64,000 bases of DNA from contig JAIRUA010000003.1 of assembly GCA_031254645.1 (NCBI GenBank), forward strand, positions 1 to 64,000. The letters are read 5' to 3'. The notes under the pieces are model-generated. The model saw only the letters and a list, made by a program, of their open reading frames with translations, did no database searches and had not been told where the DNA came from. A program made the position numbers and the translations under genes. The stretch comes from Dysgonamonadaceae bacterium. Its GTDB lineage: Bacteria; Bacteroidota; Bacteroidia; Bacteroidales; Dysgonomonadaceae. This document shows positions 27,401 through 35,570 of this stretch, one piece after another; the stretch's first letter is position 1; every line of letters begins with the position of its first letter.

Positions 27401-27621
27401 CGTTTATCAGCAAAGCCAACTTGGGCGTAGAGGCAGTAAACCTCAACTTTTCGGCAAGAAATCTGTATTATTGGACAATTTGGCCAGGACAAGACCCCGA
27501 AGCTCGCACACTAACAGGTCGCGATCGCACAGCAGGAGATCCAAATACAGAAGTTACCGGGATAGGAAATGATAGAAACGTGCCAATAACAGTGTCGTTT
27601 GGATTAAATGTAACATTTTAA
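24487..27621 (+). CDS. SusC-like TonB-dependent outer membrane transporter 1
   Basis: The 1044-residue protein has the SusC layout. A carboxypeptidase-regulatory-like domain (VHGTVVDEFGDPVIGATIQI) comes first, then the TonB box region DELVVVGYGTMRRRDLTGAVS, the plug domain (QDMLRTGVPGLSVATST, IERIDILKDASSTAVFGARAANGVIMITTK) and a beta barrel ending in SFGLNVTF. In this assembly the first in-frame ATG is 24487, which leaves a signal peptide without basic residues. The open frame continues upstream to 24430 and encodes SFLKIHQKRKLL, a normal basic n-region. The natural start is therefore probably the ATG at 24431, disconnected by the G9 tract. susD-1 follows at 12 bases. Confidence 0.93.
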   Translation: MFFALLFMGIGLATAQTQVHGTVVDEFGDPVIGATIQIRGTSQGTATDLDGAFTISAPADGILIVSYVGYITQEVSVRPNTHVILVPDSEVLDELVVVGYGTMRRRDLTGAVSMVNAQAMEREMPSTVQDMLRTGVPGLSVATSTTARGETDDLMLRGQNSFAASNAPLLVLDGVIYFGQLTDINPLDIERIDILKDASSTAVFGARAANGVIMITTKRGTTARPTIRFNSNIGWAFTNALPPTYKGEEYVHYRQAVMRAQNPARPSFYYDDPATLNNTDLSQWLDGIPAGDMSTLRRAWMTRLRFDDIELYNYFAGNVIDWEKLTYQTALNQDYTVSVSGKAGETSYFTSLNYVNNEGNQIGDRFSAVRARVNLDSRVTNWLSFGMNTQFTVNNQGGLATSGDAYRTVSPYGDVYDENGKLTQFATGNLNHINPLTNPYFTDRAEEVSILNASTFLRLSLPYGFSLQSTYSPRFRWRSMRRHQSTEHPAWNTSGHEVARRENNYDFLWQLDNVLSWNKEFDKHFIDFTGLFNLEEQTTRSDRMIGRAFEPSDVLGASGMGWATVSEITSDDTYRTALALMARAHYTFDNRYLLTTTIRRDGYSAFGVNNPYATFPSVAVGWVFSEENFMPETDWLNFGRLRLSWGKTGNREIGIYDALMRMAAQKYFIIDERTGELVTVNTYYASRMGNNNLRWETTTAYNLGLDFGLFKNRLTGSVEVYSSKTNDLLISRQLPNITGYVNVLSNIGEVQNTGIEVTLSSRNIRTRNFNWNTDFGLAHNKNRINSLYGLMENVYDTAGNIIGQREADDITNQRFIGRSIYEIWDYRILGVWQEGEEMDEAAINAGLRPGDFKILDKNGDGRYNNDDREFIGSRAPLVTMNMRNSFTFYNDFTFSFNLISQLGQWRSYDRAKNNNALINTTNQIKNNFWTPDNPTNNYARLGSITPVGYTIWRKSSFVRLENIALSYQVPRAFISKANLGVEAVNLNFSARNLYYWTIWPGQDPEARTLTGRDRTAGDPNTEVTGIGNDRNVPITVSFGLNVTF

Positions 27622-27633
27622 AACTATTTGAAT

Positions 27634-29475
27634 ATGAAACTTTTCAAAAATATAAAAACAGGAGTAGCAATTGTTGTGCTCTCGCTTTCAATAAGTGCTT
27701 GCGAGGGTTGGCTTGACCCAAAACCAATGTCATTTTACACACCCGAAAATGCCTTGACTACTTTTCAGGGTTTAATGACAGCAACACATATGTTGAATAG
27801 AGACTATCGTTTTATAGAATATTACCCGACAGCATTTTCCGGCGTTCCGGCATTTTTGACCGAGATGGTGTTTTCGGATCTTGCCGTAAACGGTATGACG
27901 GACACAAATGCACCACCCCAAGACCTAATAAGGCAAATAACGCCGAGCGCCAACACAGATAACGCAGCAAATGCAGCAAGAATGGCTTTCTACTGGCGAG
28001 TTCTTTATAAGGGGATTGGCGATGCAAATACTATTTTGACAAGAGCAGAGAGTGTTCAATTTGATAATGAAGAACAAAAAAGAACAATCTTGGCACATGG
28101 ACGTTTTCATCGTGCTTTGCGCTACTATCGCTTGGTGCACCAGTTTGGCGATGTACCGTTTATAAATGAAGAGGTAGTTACGCCCCGATTCGACTTCTAT
28201 TCCACACAAAGAGAAGTGATTCTTCGTTACTTGAAAGCTGATTTGGAAGATTCGGCAAACGATATGCCGAACGTTACACACAGAGGAATGGTCAATAGAG
28301 GTGCTATGTATCACTTACTAACAATGATAAACTTGGCACTTGGCGAGTTTGATGATGCCATTGCTTCTGCATCAAGAGTAATTGATGGAGATACCCACAG
28401 CCTGATGGAGCACAGATTTGGTGTAGATAGCAGCAATCCTTCAAGAAACGTTGTTTGGGATTTACATCGCCCCGAAAACAAAAGACTATTGGAAAACAGA
28501 GAGGCGATATACATTGTATTAGACCAGTTTGGGGAAGAAGGTGCATCGAATACCGGAATGGAAATAATGCGTAATACCACGCCTTGGTGGGCAGCACCAA
28601 ACCAGTTGAGAACGCCCACCGGTGTGAATGCATTTGTGGATAACAATGAGGTAAACAACCCCTATTTATTACAAATAGGTCGCGGGATCGGAACATTGCG
28701 CGGAACGTGGTATCATCAAAGGCTGATATGGGGATTGGATAATACCGACCTGCGCCGTTGCAGAGAATCAGGCAACTGGATGGATATGGAAGACCTTACC
28801 TACAATAACCCTGCGCTTCGCGGTACGGAATGGTACGGACGCAATCTGGAAAGAGGTGTAACGTTGATTAACGACACCATACGCAACTGGTACGGCTGGC
28901 CCAATTACAAACTGTTTGTAGGCGAGCAAAGAGCAAACAGTTGGCGAGGAGGTAACAGCGACTGGTATATTTTCCGCTTGGCAGCAACATATCTATTTAG
29001 AGCTGAAGCTCATTATTGGAAAGGAAACCTGCAACTTGCCGCTGACGATATCAACAAAGTGCGTGTAAGAGCCGGAGCACGCCCTATTACGGCAAACGAA
29101 GTGGATATGAGAATGATTCTTGATGAACGCGGACGTGAATTATTTTACGAAGAGCCGCGCAAAACAGAACTGACACGCATTTCCTATCTATATGCCAAAA
29201 CCGGAAAACCGGCATATACCGGAAAAAGTTATACACTTAACAGATTCTCGCAAGAAAACTTCTTTTTTGATCACATTATGCTCGTTACCGATTTTTATAA
29301 TCAGGATCCTCTTGTAAGAACAGCTATGGGCAACGTCTATACAATGGCGCCTTTCCACGTTTTGTGGCCTGTGCCCGAAGGTGCTATTGCTGCCAATGTA
29401 CAGGGACGCATCAATCAAAATTGGGGTTATGCGGGATATGAAAATAATGTGCCACCGATAGATAGTCCGAACTAA
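27634..29475 (+). CDS. SusD-like surface lipoprotein 1
   Basis: The 613-residue RagB/SusD-family protein has a lipoprotein signal ending SISAC, followed by EGWLDPKP as is common in SusD. TPR-like helices carry the usual motifs (HRALRYYRLVHQFGDVPF, RGAMYHLLTMINLALGEFDDAI, FRLAATYLFRAEAHYWKGNLQLAADDINKVR, LDERGRELFYEEPRKTEL). It forms the lid of the SusC-1 transporter and binds glycan at the surface. I chose the ATG at 27634; the TTG at 27628 is not needed. Confidence 0.93.
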   Translation: MKLFKNIKTGVAIVVLSLSISACEGWLDPKPMSFYTPENALTTFQGLMTATHMLNRDYRFIEYYPTAFSGVPAFLTEMVFSDLAVNGMTDTNAPPQDLIRQITPSANTDNAANAARMAFYWRVLYKGIGDANTILTRAESVQFDNEEQKRTILAHGRFHRALRYYRLVHQFGDVPFINEEVVTPRFDFYSTQREVILRYLKADLEDSANDMPNVTHRGMVNRGAMYHLLTMINLALGEFDDAIASASRVIDGDTHSLMEHRFGVDSSNPSRNVVWDLHRPENKRLLENREAIYIVLDQFGEEGASNTGMEIMRNTTPWWAAPNQLRTPTGVNAFVDNNEVNNPYLLQIGRGIGTLRGTWYHQRLIWGLDNTDLRRCRESGNWMDMEDLTYNNPALRGTEWYGRNLERGVTLINDTIRNWYGWPNYKLFVGEQRANSWRGGNSDWYIFRLAATYLFRAEAHYWKGNLQLAADDINKVRVRAGARPITANEVDMRMILDERGRELFYEEPRKTELTRISYLYAKTGKPAYTGKSYTLNRFSQENFFFDHIMLVTDFYNQDPLVRTAMGNVYTMAPFHVLWPVPEGAIAANVQGRINQNWGYAGYENNVPPIDSPN

Positions 29476-29489
29476 ATTCTTCAATAATT

Positions 29490-31757
29490 ATGAAAACAAA
29501 AATACTTTTATTCTCTGTTATCCTCATCTTTTTCGGTTGCAGCACCGGTAACAGCGATTTAATCGACCAAAAAACAGAATGGTTACGAATATTGCCATTA
29601 GAATTGAACTTTGCCGCCAACGGTGGCGAAAGAGAGGTACGAATGTACGTAACCAACGACGTGGACATCAACCAAGTAACCTACACTGTTAATACAAGCG
29701 GTGAAGATTGGGTACAATTGTCCAAAAACGGAGAATTATTGAAAATAACCGTTGAGCCTACCTTTCATCAAGTATCGCGCGCAACCGTTATCACACTTTC
29801 GTACGGAAATTATATACGTGAAGTGCCTGTTATTCAACAAGCTTCGGAAGGAGCCGTTGATATACAGATAAAGGTAGCTTCTGCGTGGGCAACTTCCGAA
29901 GAAACAGTGTCAGAGCCTCGCGGTATAGAAAAGTCTTATGATGGCGACTTCAGCACTTATTTCAACTCACTGTTCGGTGCCATTACCAGCTGGCCCTTTA
30001 TTGTGGAATATACGCTGGAGCCGGCAGAGCGTTTGAATTATATTGTGTATTATCCGCGTCCGGACGGATTCAACGCTTGGGGGCAGTTTAACAGGTATTC
30101 GATTTATGTTTCAACAGTGCAAGCACCCGAAACATTTGTAAAAATTGGCGACTACGAACGCGGCAATGCCAATTTCTCACCACATCGTATAAATTTGGAA
30201 ACGCCCATAGAAAATCCATACAAAGTACGATTCGAAATTCATTCGGCAAACAACAACCGGGTAAGTATTGTTCAAATGGAATTTTACCAGTCGAGCTTAA
30301 ATCGATTCGATTACACAACAATCTTTACCGATTTTACTTGCAGCGAATTACGTCCCGGAATAATGGAAGCCGACATTAGAAGAATACCCGATGCCGATTA
30401 CAGACGATTGGCTACCGCTCTTTTGAATAATACATACAACAAAGCGTTTAGAGTAGCAGAATATCGTCCGTATCAAGACCCTTCCATTATGGCAAATATC
30501 AACAAAACAGAACATTACAGCTTGCGAGACAATCCCACAGGAATATACGTAAATGCAAACGAGGAGTTTTTGGTTTTTGTAGGTAACACACGCGGACAAA
30601 ATATATCTATGGTGGTGCAAGATTTGATGAATGGTTACGGCAGCAGCAGAACATTCCCTCTATTTGAAGGCGAAAACAGAATAAGAACTACTACCGGCGG
30701 CTTGATATATATTCTTAATATAACCAATGACGATATTCCACTTATTTTGGAAACGGAAGCAGACAAAGCGAGAGCCGCAGAAAAATCGGTGAAAGTACAC
30801 TTTGCTTTCGGAAAAGTAAACGGATATTTCGACAGCCAAAAACATACGCTTGCTGATTGGCGCGAGATGTTGAGAACAGCGCCGTACAGAGAAATTGACG
30901 TGGTAGGCGTGCGCTCGCACATTACGTGGGCTGTTGCGGATTTCAGAGAAGCTGACTCCGATATTGTGTCGATTGTGGAAAAATTCGACCGTTTGGTTTA
31001 TTTGCAACAGGAATTTTTGGGATTAGAGAAATACAATAAAATGTTCCGCAACAGAATGTATTTCCATATCTACTACAATCCGCCGCCGGGTGTAGCGGCA
31101 ATTGCAGCCCGCAACCGCACGGCTTACGGACCGGGTATTACCGAAGCGTTCACACGCGCCGACCGTTTCGAGGCGCGAATATGGGGACCGGCACACGAAG
31201 TGGGGCATATCAACCAAACACGTCCCGGACTTCGCTGGCGTGACAAGACTGAAGTTACGGTAAATATCTACTCAATGTATTCTCAACAGCAATTTGGACA
31301 ACCATCGAGGTTGCTTCAATCCGATGGCTATGCCGCAGGGTGGGCGCGTATTGTAGATACAGGCGTTCCGTTTGGCAGTAACGCTATTGCGAATCAATTT
31401 TTCCCAAAACTTGTTCCGTTTTGGCAGTTACACCTTTATCTTACAGATGCGTTAGGGCAAGCAGATTTCTATCGCGACCTGCACGAGCATTACCGAATCA
31501 CACCAACCTTAAGCAATGCAGGTGTAACCGATGGCGTGTATCAACTCGATTTTGTACGCCAAGTGTGTCGTGTTTCGGGATTCAATTTGGAAAACTTTTT
31601 CCGCAGCTGGGGATTTCTTACACCTATCGACGAACCGAATATGGTTATCACACAGGCGCAAATTAACGCACTTCTCAGCGAAATTCGTCAATATCCGCAG
31701 CCGCCTCATCAAGATATTCATTTGATAACAGAGACAAATTTAGATTCGTACAGATAA
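29490..31757 (+). CDS. M60-like peptidase lipoprotein with BACON and discoidin domains
   Basis: The 755-residue lipoprotein (signal ending IFFGC) shows three parts. First a BACON-type beta domain (about 30-115, LNFAANGGEREVRMYVTNDV and GEDWVQLSK). Then an F5/8 type C (discoidin) domain (about 125-265). Then an M60-like/PF13402 metallopeptidase domain (about 300-700) with HEVGH (His569, Glu570, His573) and Glu588 in KTEV as the third ligand. M60-like enzymes of gut Bacteroides cut proteins carrying O-linked GalNAc glycans. It lies 14 bases after susD-1, so it is probably displayed on the surface with the SusC/D complex. Confidence 0.88.
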   Translation: MKTKILLFSVILIFFGCSTGNSDLIDQKTEWLRILPLELNFAANGGEREVRMYVTNDVDINQVTYTVNTSGEDWVQLSKNGELLKITVEPTFHQVSRATVITLSYGNYIREVPVIQQASEGAVDIQIKVASAWATSEETVSEPRGIEKSYDGDFSTYFNSLFGAITSWPFIVEYTLEPAERLNYIVYYPRPDGFNAWGQFNRYSIYVSTVQAPETFVKIGDYERGNANFSPHRINLETPIENPYKVRFEIHSANNNRVSIVQMEFYQSSLNRFDYTTIFTDFTCSELRPGIMEADIRRIPDADYRRLATALLNNTYNKAFRVAEYRPYQDPSIMANINKTEHYSLRDNPTGIYVNANEEFLVFVGNTRGQNISMVVQDLMNGYGSSRTFPLFEGENRIRTTTGGLIYILNITNDDIPLILETEADKARAAEKSVKVHFAFGKVNGYFDSQKHTLADWREMLRTAPYREIDVVGVRSHITWAVADFREADSDIVSIVEKFDRLVYLQQEFLGLEKYNKMFRNRMYFHIYYNPPPGVAAIAARNRTAYGPGITEAFTRADRFEARIWGPAHEVGHINQTRPGLRWRDKTEVTVNIYSMYSQQQFGQPSRLLQSDGYAAGWARIVDTGVPFGSNAIANQFFPKLVPFWQLHLYLTDALGQADFYRDLHEHYRITPTLSNAGVTDGVYQLDFVRQVCRVSGFNLENFFRSWGFLTPIDEPNMVITQAQINALLSEIRQYPQPPHQDIHLITETNLDSYR

Positions 31758-31774
31758 CTAAAACATAAAAATAT

Positions 31775-32941
31775 ATGAAAAAGATAATGAAACTCTTTAT
31801 CGCCACACTGATAATGTTTCCTCTTGCATCTATCGGCTGTAGCGACAATGATACGGACTCTCTCGCAAAAGTAACAAGCCTGAAAGTCAGCAACGCCGAA
31901 GACAATATAATTTCACTGATTGAAGGTGATACCAAGCAAGTAGAAATCGTCCTTTATCCCGACGAATCTGTTGATAAAGCAGGTTATACATTCAAATATT
32001 CATCAACCGATGTAAAAGTTTTCACCGTAGATGAAAACGGTGTAATCACCGCCACAGGCGTAGGCGAAGCCGCTCTGAGAATAGATGCTGTAAACAACAC
32101 GGATATGTGGACAATATGTATCGTGAGCGTAGAAGAGCGCATCTATCCGGTAACATCTATCGAAATTCCTGCCGAATTTAAAGTTCATTACATCGGCGTA
32201 GAGCAAAGTTTCGACCTTGGTGCAATAACAGTTGTCAATCCCGAAAATGCAACAAATCCCGATGTGATTTTCATATCGAGCAACGAAGAACTGGCTTTCG
32301 TTGATGAAAACGGTGTTATCTATACGCGCGATTTATTTGGCGATGTTACCATTACCGTAAGAGCTACCGATGGCAGCAACGTAGAAGCGACTTGCGAACT
32401 GAGAATAAGAAACGTGGTTTACAACGATTTAACTCGTACAGGTTGGAATGTTATGCTTTCGGAAGCACACACGCCTGTTAATATTATTAACGGTACGATG
32501 ACCGATGCCTTTGGAGGCTTTCCGCATCAGATGATTGACGGTGTAAACCCGAACACAGGTATCATTATCGTGAAACCGAACGCAGTATTTGCCGGTATCA
32601 CGGGTGGTTCATACAACGCTTACTTTGTGTTGGATATGGGCAGCAGTCAAAATTACAACTATTTCAGATTGCGACACAGAACAAACAATACATCAGCAAA
32701 CTTGCGTGCGAGTGCAGTTGCTGTATTCGGTAGCAACAACGGTGAAGAGTTTACACAAATAATCGAAAGAGCCGCCATTCCGACAGCAGTGGCTATCAAT
32801 GAGGCAAGAGTAGATTTACCCGAAACGGTGAATTACAGATATTTAAAAATTGAAATAGTAGGATTCCTGCCTGCTCCGGGCAGTGGTAATACCATTCAAA
32901 TTTCGGATTTCAATGTAGGACTTTCCAGTTTTGAAGATTAA
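31775..32941 (+). CDS. surface lipoprotein with Ig-like (Big_2) and discoidin domains
   Basis: The 388-residue protein has a lipoprotein signal ending ASIGC. Two bacterial Ig-like domains follow (about 32-120 and 125-215; the first shows YSSTDVKVFTVDENGVITATGVGEAALRI). The C-terminal third (about 225-385) resembles an F5/8 type C domain (MIDGVNPNTG, YFVLDMGSSQNYNYFRLRHR, RYLKIEIVG). No catalytic motif is seen. Position and domains suggest a surface glycan-binding protein like SusE/F or SGBP. It is 17 bases after the M60-like gene. Confidence 0.82.
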   Translation: MKKIMKLFIATLIMFPLASIGCSDNDTDSLAKVTSLKVSNAEDNIISLIEGDTKQVEIVLYPDESVDKAGYTFKYSSTDVKVFTVDENGVITATGVGEAALRIDAVNNTDMWTICIVSVEERIYPVTSIEIPAEFKVHYIGVEQSFDLGAITVVNPENATNPDVIFISSNEELAFVDENGVIYTRDLFGDVTITVRATDGSNVEATCELRIRNVVYNDLTRTGWNVMLSEAHTPVNIINGTMTDAFGGFPHQMIDGVNPNTGIIIVKPNAVFAGITGGSYNAYFVLDMGSSQNYNYFRLRHRTNNTSANLRASAVAVFGSNNGEEFTQIIERAAIPTAVAINEARVDLPETVNYRYLKIEIVGFLPAPGSGNTIQISDFNVGLSSFED

Positions 32942-32969
32942 TTTCTTGGATGACATTTTATAGTTTGAT

Positions 32970-33003
32970 GATGAGGCTGCCTTGCTTTTAGGCAGTCTCG
33001 TCG
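32970..33003 (+). terminator. hairpin at the end of the susC-1 operon
   Basis: GATGAGGCTGCCT and AGGCAGTCTCGTC pair with two G-U wobble positions across a 7-base loop. Only a weak T run follows. It lies 28 bases after the stop of the Big_2/discoidin gene and is the probable end of the transcript. Confidence 0.45.
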
Positions 33004-33119
33004 TCAATTTTATCCGATATTCTTTTTATTTTCGCAAAAGATAGTACATTTTTCAGAAATACAAGATATATAGCCACATATTTGAGACTCTCAGATACGT
33101 TTTTTATTTTATAAAACAT

Positions 33120-33127
33120 TATCTTTG
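33120..33127 (+). promoter_or_regulatory. -7 box of the GH109 gene
   Basis: TATCTTTG matches TAnnTTTG and lies 58 bases before the ATG at 33186. No TTG box is found 19-21 bases upstream, as might be expected of an activator-dependent promoter. Confidence 0.45.
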
Positions 33128-33185
33128 CATCAAATTTGTATCAACAAAAAACAACCAACTAAAAACATCTAAACATTTCATTTTT

Positions 33186-34613
33186 ATGACAAAATTCATC
33201 AAATCACTATTTTTAGTGTGTTTTATCGCTGCCGCTTTTGTTTCGTGCTGCGAAAAATCAAAAACAAGTTACTTAATTAAAACAGAAACGCCTGCCCGTC
33301 CTGCCGGACAAACACACGTAGTCGGATTGGCAGTTGACCCAATCGAAACCATTCGTGTAGGATTTATCGGCTTGGGAATGCGCGGACCGGGTGCTGTACA
33401 GCGTTTTATGCACATCGAAGGTGTAGAGGTAGTAGCTTTGTGCGACCTACACTTGGATAGAGTAGAAAAAGTACAACAAATGCTTATCAATGCTGAAATA
33501 CCCAAAGCAGCAGTCTATTATGGCGCAGACGGTTGGAAAGAATTAGTTGCGCGCGACGACCTCGACCTCATTTACATCGCTACTAGTTGGGACGAACGTG
33601 GCGATATGATTGTTACCGCTGTGGAAAACGGTAAACACGTAGCCGTAGAACACCCCGGCGCTTTAACAATGGAAGATATTTGGCGCGTTGTGAATGTTGC
33701 CGAAAAACATCGCAAACACGTGATGTTGCTTGCAAATGTTGTGTACAACAACTTCGAGCTCACCACTTTGAATATGATTCAGCAAGGTGTCTTCGGAGAA
33801 ACTCTTTATGCTGACGGTGCATATATCCACCAACTCGAAGCATTCTGGAATGCATACGAAGGCGATTGGCGCATGAAAGCTAACCGCACTATGCGCGGAG
33901 ACCTCTATCCCATACACGGAATAGGCTCGGCAGCATTGGCATTAAACATCAATCGTGGCGACAGATTAACACATTTGGTGTCTATGGATACCCGTCCGGT
34001 AAGTATTCCTAACTGGTTGAGAGAGAATCGTGGCGAAAATGTTACTTGGGAAGATGTTGCCAACGGTCAAAATACAATGACTTTGATTCAAACCGAAAAA
34101 GGCAAAGCAATCAACCTTCACCGCGACATTGCCAGTCCACGTCCGTATTCACGTATGTACGCCGTTGCCGGTACAAAAGGTTATTTGAGTGCATTTCCAC
34201 GTCAAGGCATTGCGCTGGAAGGCGATTTTGTGGCTCAAGCATTGGGTGAAGACGGCAGACCTGATTTGAACGATTTAGATGCGCATAGCTGGTTGCCGGA
34301 CGATGCACGTCAAGCTTTACTGGCAAAATATCGCCACCCGATTATTAACGATGAATTGTTGGAAACAGCACGCAGTTTAGGACGTATTGCTCACGGCGGA
34401 ATGGACTTTATTATGGATTATCGTTTGATTTATTGCTTGCGCAACGGTCTGCCACTCGATATGAATGTGTACGACTTTGCAACGTGGAACAGCATGGTGC
34501 CATTGACAGCCGTTTCTTTGGAACACGGAAGTGCACCGGTAGAAATACCCGACTTCACACGCGGATATTGGAATCTTGTGCAAGGAGTGAATTTTGCGTT
34601 GTCAACGGAATAA
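33186..34613 (+). CDS. GH109-type Gfo/Idh/MocA oxidoreductase-fold glycosidase, exported
   Basis: The 475-residue protein has a signal sequence ending FVSCC, so it is probably a lipoprotein. The NAD-binding domain starts IRVGFIGLGMRGPGAVQRFMHIEGVEVVALCDL, which is characteristic of GH109. Other family marks are EHPGALTMEDIW, NVVYNNFELTTLNM, LYPIHGIGSAALALNINRGDR and HGGMDFIMDYRLIYCLRNGLPLDMNVYD. Known GH109 enzymes are alpha-N-acetylgalactosaminidases that use bound NAD in an oxidation-elimination mechanism, so an alpha-GalNAc substrate is likely but not proven. It has no twin-arginine signal, although some GH109 proteins do. Confidence 0.85.
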   Translation: MTKFIKSLFLVCFIAAAFVSCCEKSKTSYLIKTETPARPAGQTHVVGLAVDPIETIRVGFIGLGMRGPGAVQRFMHIEGVEVVALCDLHLDRVEKVQQMLINAEIPKAAVYYGADGWKELVARDDLDLIYIATSWDERGDMIVTAVENGKHVAVEHPGALTMEDIWRVVNVAEKHRKHVMLLANVVYNNFELTTLNMIQQGVFGETLYADGAYIHQLEAFWNAYEGDWRMKANRTMRGDLYPIHGIGSAALALNINRGDRLTHLVSMDTRPVSIPNWLRENRGENVTWEDVANGQNTMTLIQTEKGKAINLHRDIASPRPYSRMYAVAGTKGYLSAFPRQGIALEGDFVAQALGEDGRPDLNDLDAHSWLPDDARQALLAKYRHPIINDELLETARSLGRIAHGGMDFIMDYRLIYCLRNGLPLDMNVYDFATWNSMVPLTAVSLEHGSAPVEIPDFTRGYWNLVQGVNFALSTE

Positions 34614-34638
34614 TCTTCTATTGATAGTTAAAGTAATA

Positions 34639-34681
34639 CGATTTTTCTTGTTAGCCCAGTTTGTTTTAACAAGAAAAGTCG
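34639..34681. repeat. 15-bp inverted repeat over the kduI promoter
   Basis: Arms 34639-34653 and 34667-34681 match at 14 of 15 positions around a 13-base loop. The right arm ends directly before the TATCTTTG box and the loop contains the TTTG box of the kduI promoter. It could be a terminator for the GH109 gene or an operator for a repressor at kduI. Confidence 0.7.
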
Positions 34682-34689
34682 TATCTTTG
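34660..34689 (+). promoter_or_regulatory. promoter of kduI-kduD
   Basis: TTTG (34660-34663), an 18-base spacer and TATCTTTG (34682-34689) lie 32 bases before the ATG at 34722. The spacer is two bases shorter than the common 20. Confidence 0.5.
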
Positions 34690-34721
34690 TATGCAATGAC
34701 TAAAAACAAATCAACAACAAT

Positions 34722-35564
34722 ATGAAAACCAATTATGAACTGCGCTACGCAGCGCACCCCGAAGATGCTAAGTCGTATGACACAGAAAGACTTAGACGCG
34801 ATTTTTTAATCGAAAAACTTTTCTCGGTAAACGAAGTAAATATGGTCTATTCTATGTACGACCGTATGATTGTAGGTGGTGCAATGCCCATTGGCGAAAC
34901 GCTTCACCTCGAAGCCATTGACCCATTAAAACAGCCTATATTTTTAACACGACGTGAAATCGGTATTTACAACGTGGGTGGAAAAGGCTGTGTAAAAGTG
35001 GGCGACAATGTTTTCGAACTTGATTATAAAGAAGCGCTATATCTCGGAGCGGGCAATCGTGAAGTATATTTTGAAAGCGCAGACGTCAATCAACCGGCGA
35101 AATTCTATTTCCTCTCTGCAACAGCACACACCGGTTATCCCGACAAAAAAATAACGAAAGAGAACGCCATTGTAATGGAACTTGGTTCGTTGGAAACAGC
35201 CAATCATCGCAATATCAACAAAATGATTGTGAATGAAAATCTTCCCACTTGTCAATTGCAAATGGGAATGACTGAGCTCGCCCCGGGTAGCGTGTGGAAC
35301 ACGATGCCGGCACACGTGCATAGCCGCCGAATGGAAGCCTATTTCTATTTTGAAGTACCCGAAGATCAGGCTGTTTGCCATTTTATGGGTGAGCCCAACG
35401 AGACGCGTCATATTTGGATGAAAGGCGACCAAGCCGTACTTTCGCCTGAATGGTCAATTCATTCTGCCGCAGCCACAAGTAATTATACTTTTATTTGGGG
35501 AATGGCTGGTGAGAACTTAGATTATGGCGATCAAGATTTTTCAAAAATAACAGACTTGAAATAA
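34722..35564 (+). CDS. kduI: 5-dehydro-4-deoxy-D-glucuronate isomerase
   Basis: The 280-residue cupin converts 5-keto-4-deoxyuronate (DKI) to 2,5-diketo-3-deoxygluconate in the cytoplasm. The zinc ligands His198, His200, Glu205 (PAHVHSRRMEAYFYF) and His247 (SIHSAA) match E. coli KduI, shifted by two. PIGETLHLEAIDPLKQPIFLTRREIGIYNVGGKG is also family-typical. It acts on the unsaturated uronate released by GH88/GH105. kduD follows after 6 bases. Confidence 0.95.
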   Translation: MKTNYELRYAAHPEDAKSYDTERLRRDFLIEKLFSVNEVNMVYSMYDRMIVGGAMPIGETLHLEAIDPLKQPIFLTRREIGIYNVGGKGCVKVGDNVFELDYKEALYLGAGNREVYFESADVNQPAKFYFLSATAHTGYPDKKITKENAIVMELGSLETANHRNINKMIVNENLPTCQLQMGMTELAPGSVWNTMPAHVHSRRMEAYFYFEVPEDQAVCHFMGEPNETRHIWMKGDQAVLSPEWSIHSAAATSNYTFIWGMAGENLDYGDQDFSKITDLK

Positions 35565-35570
35565 AATATT

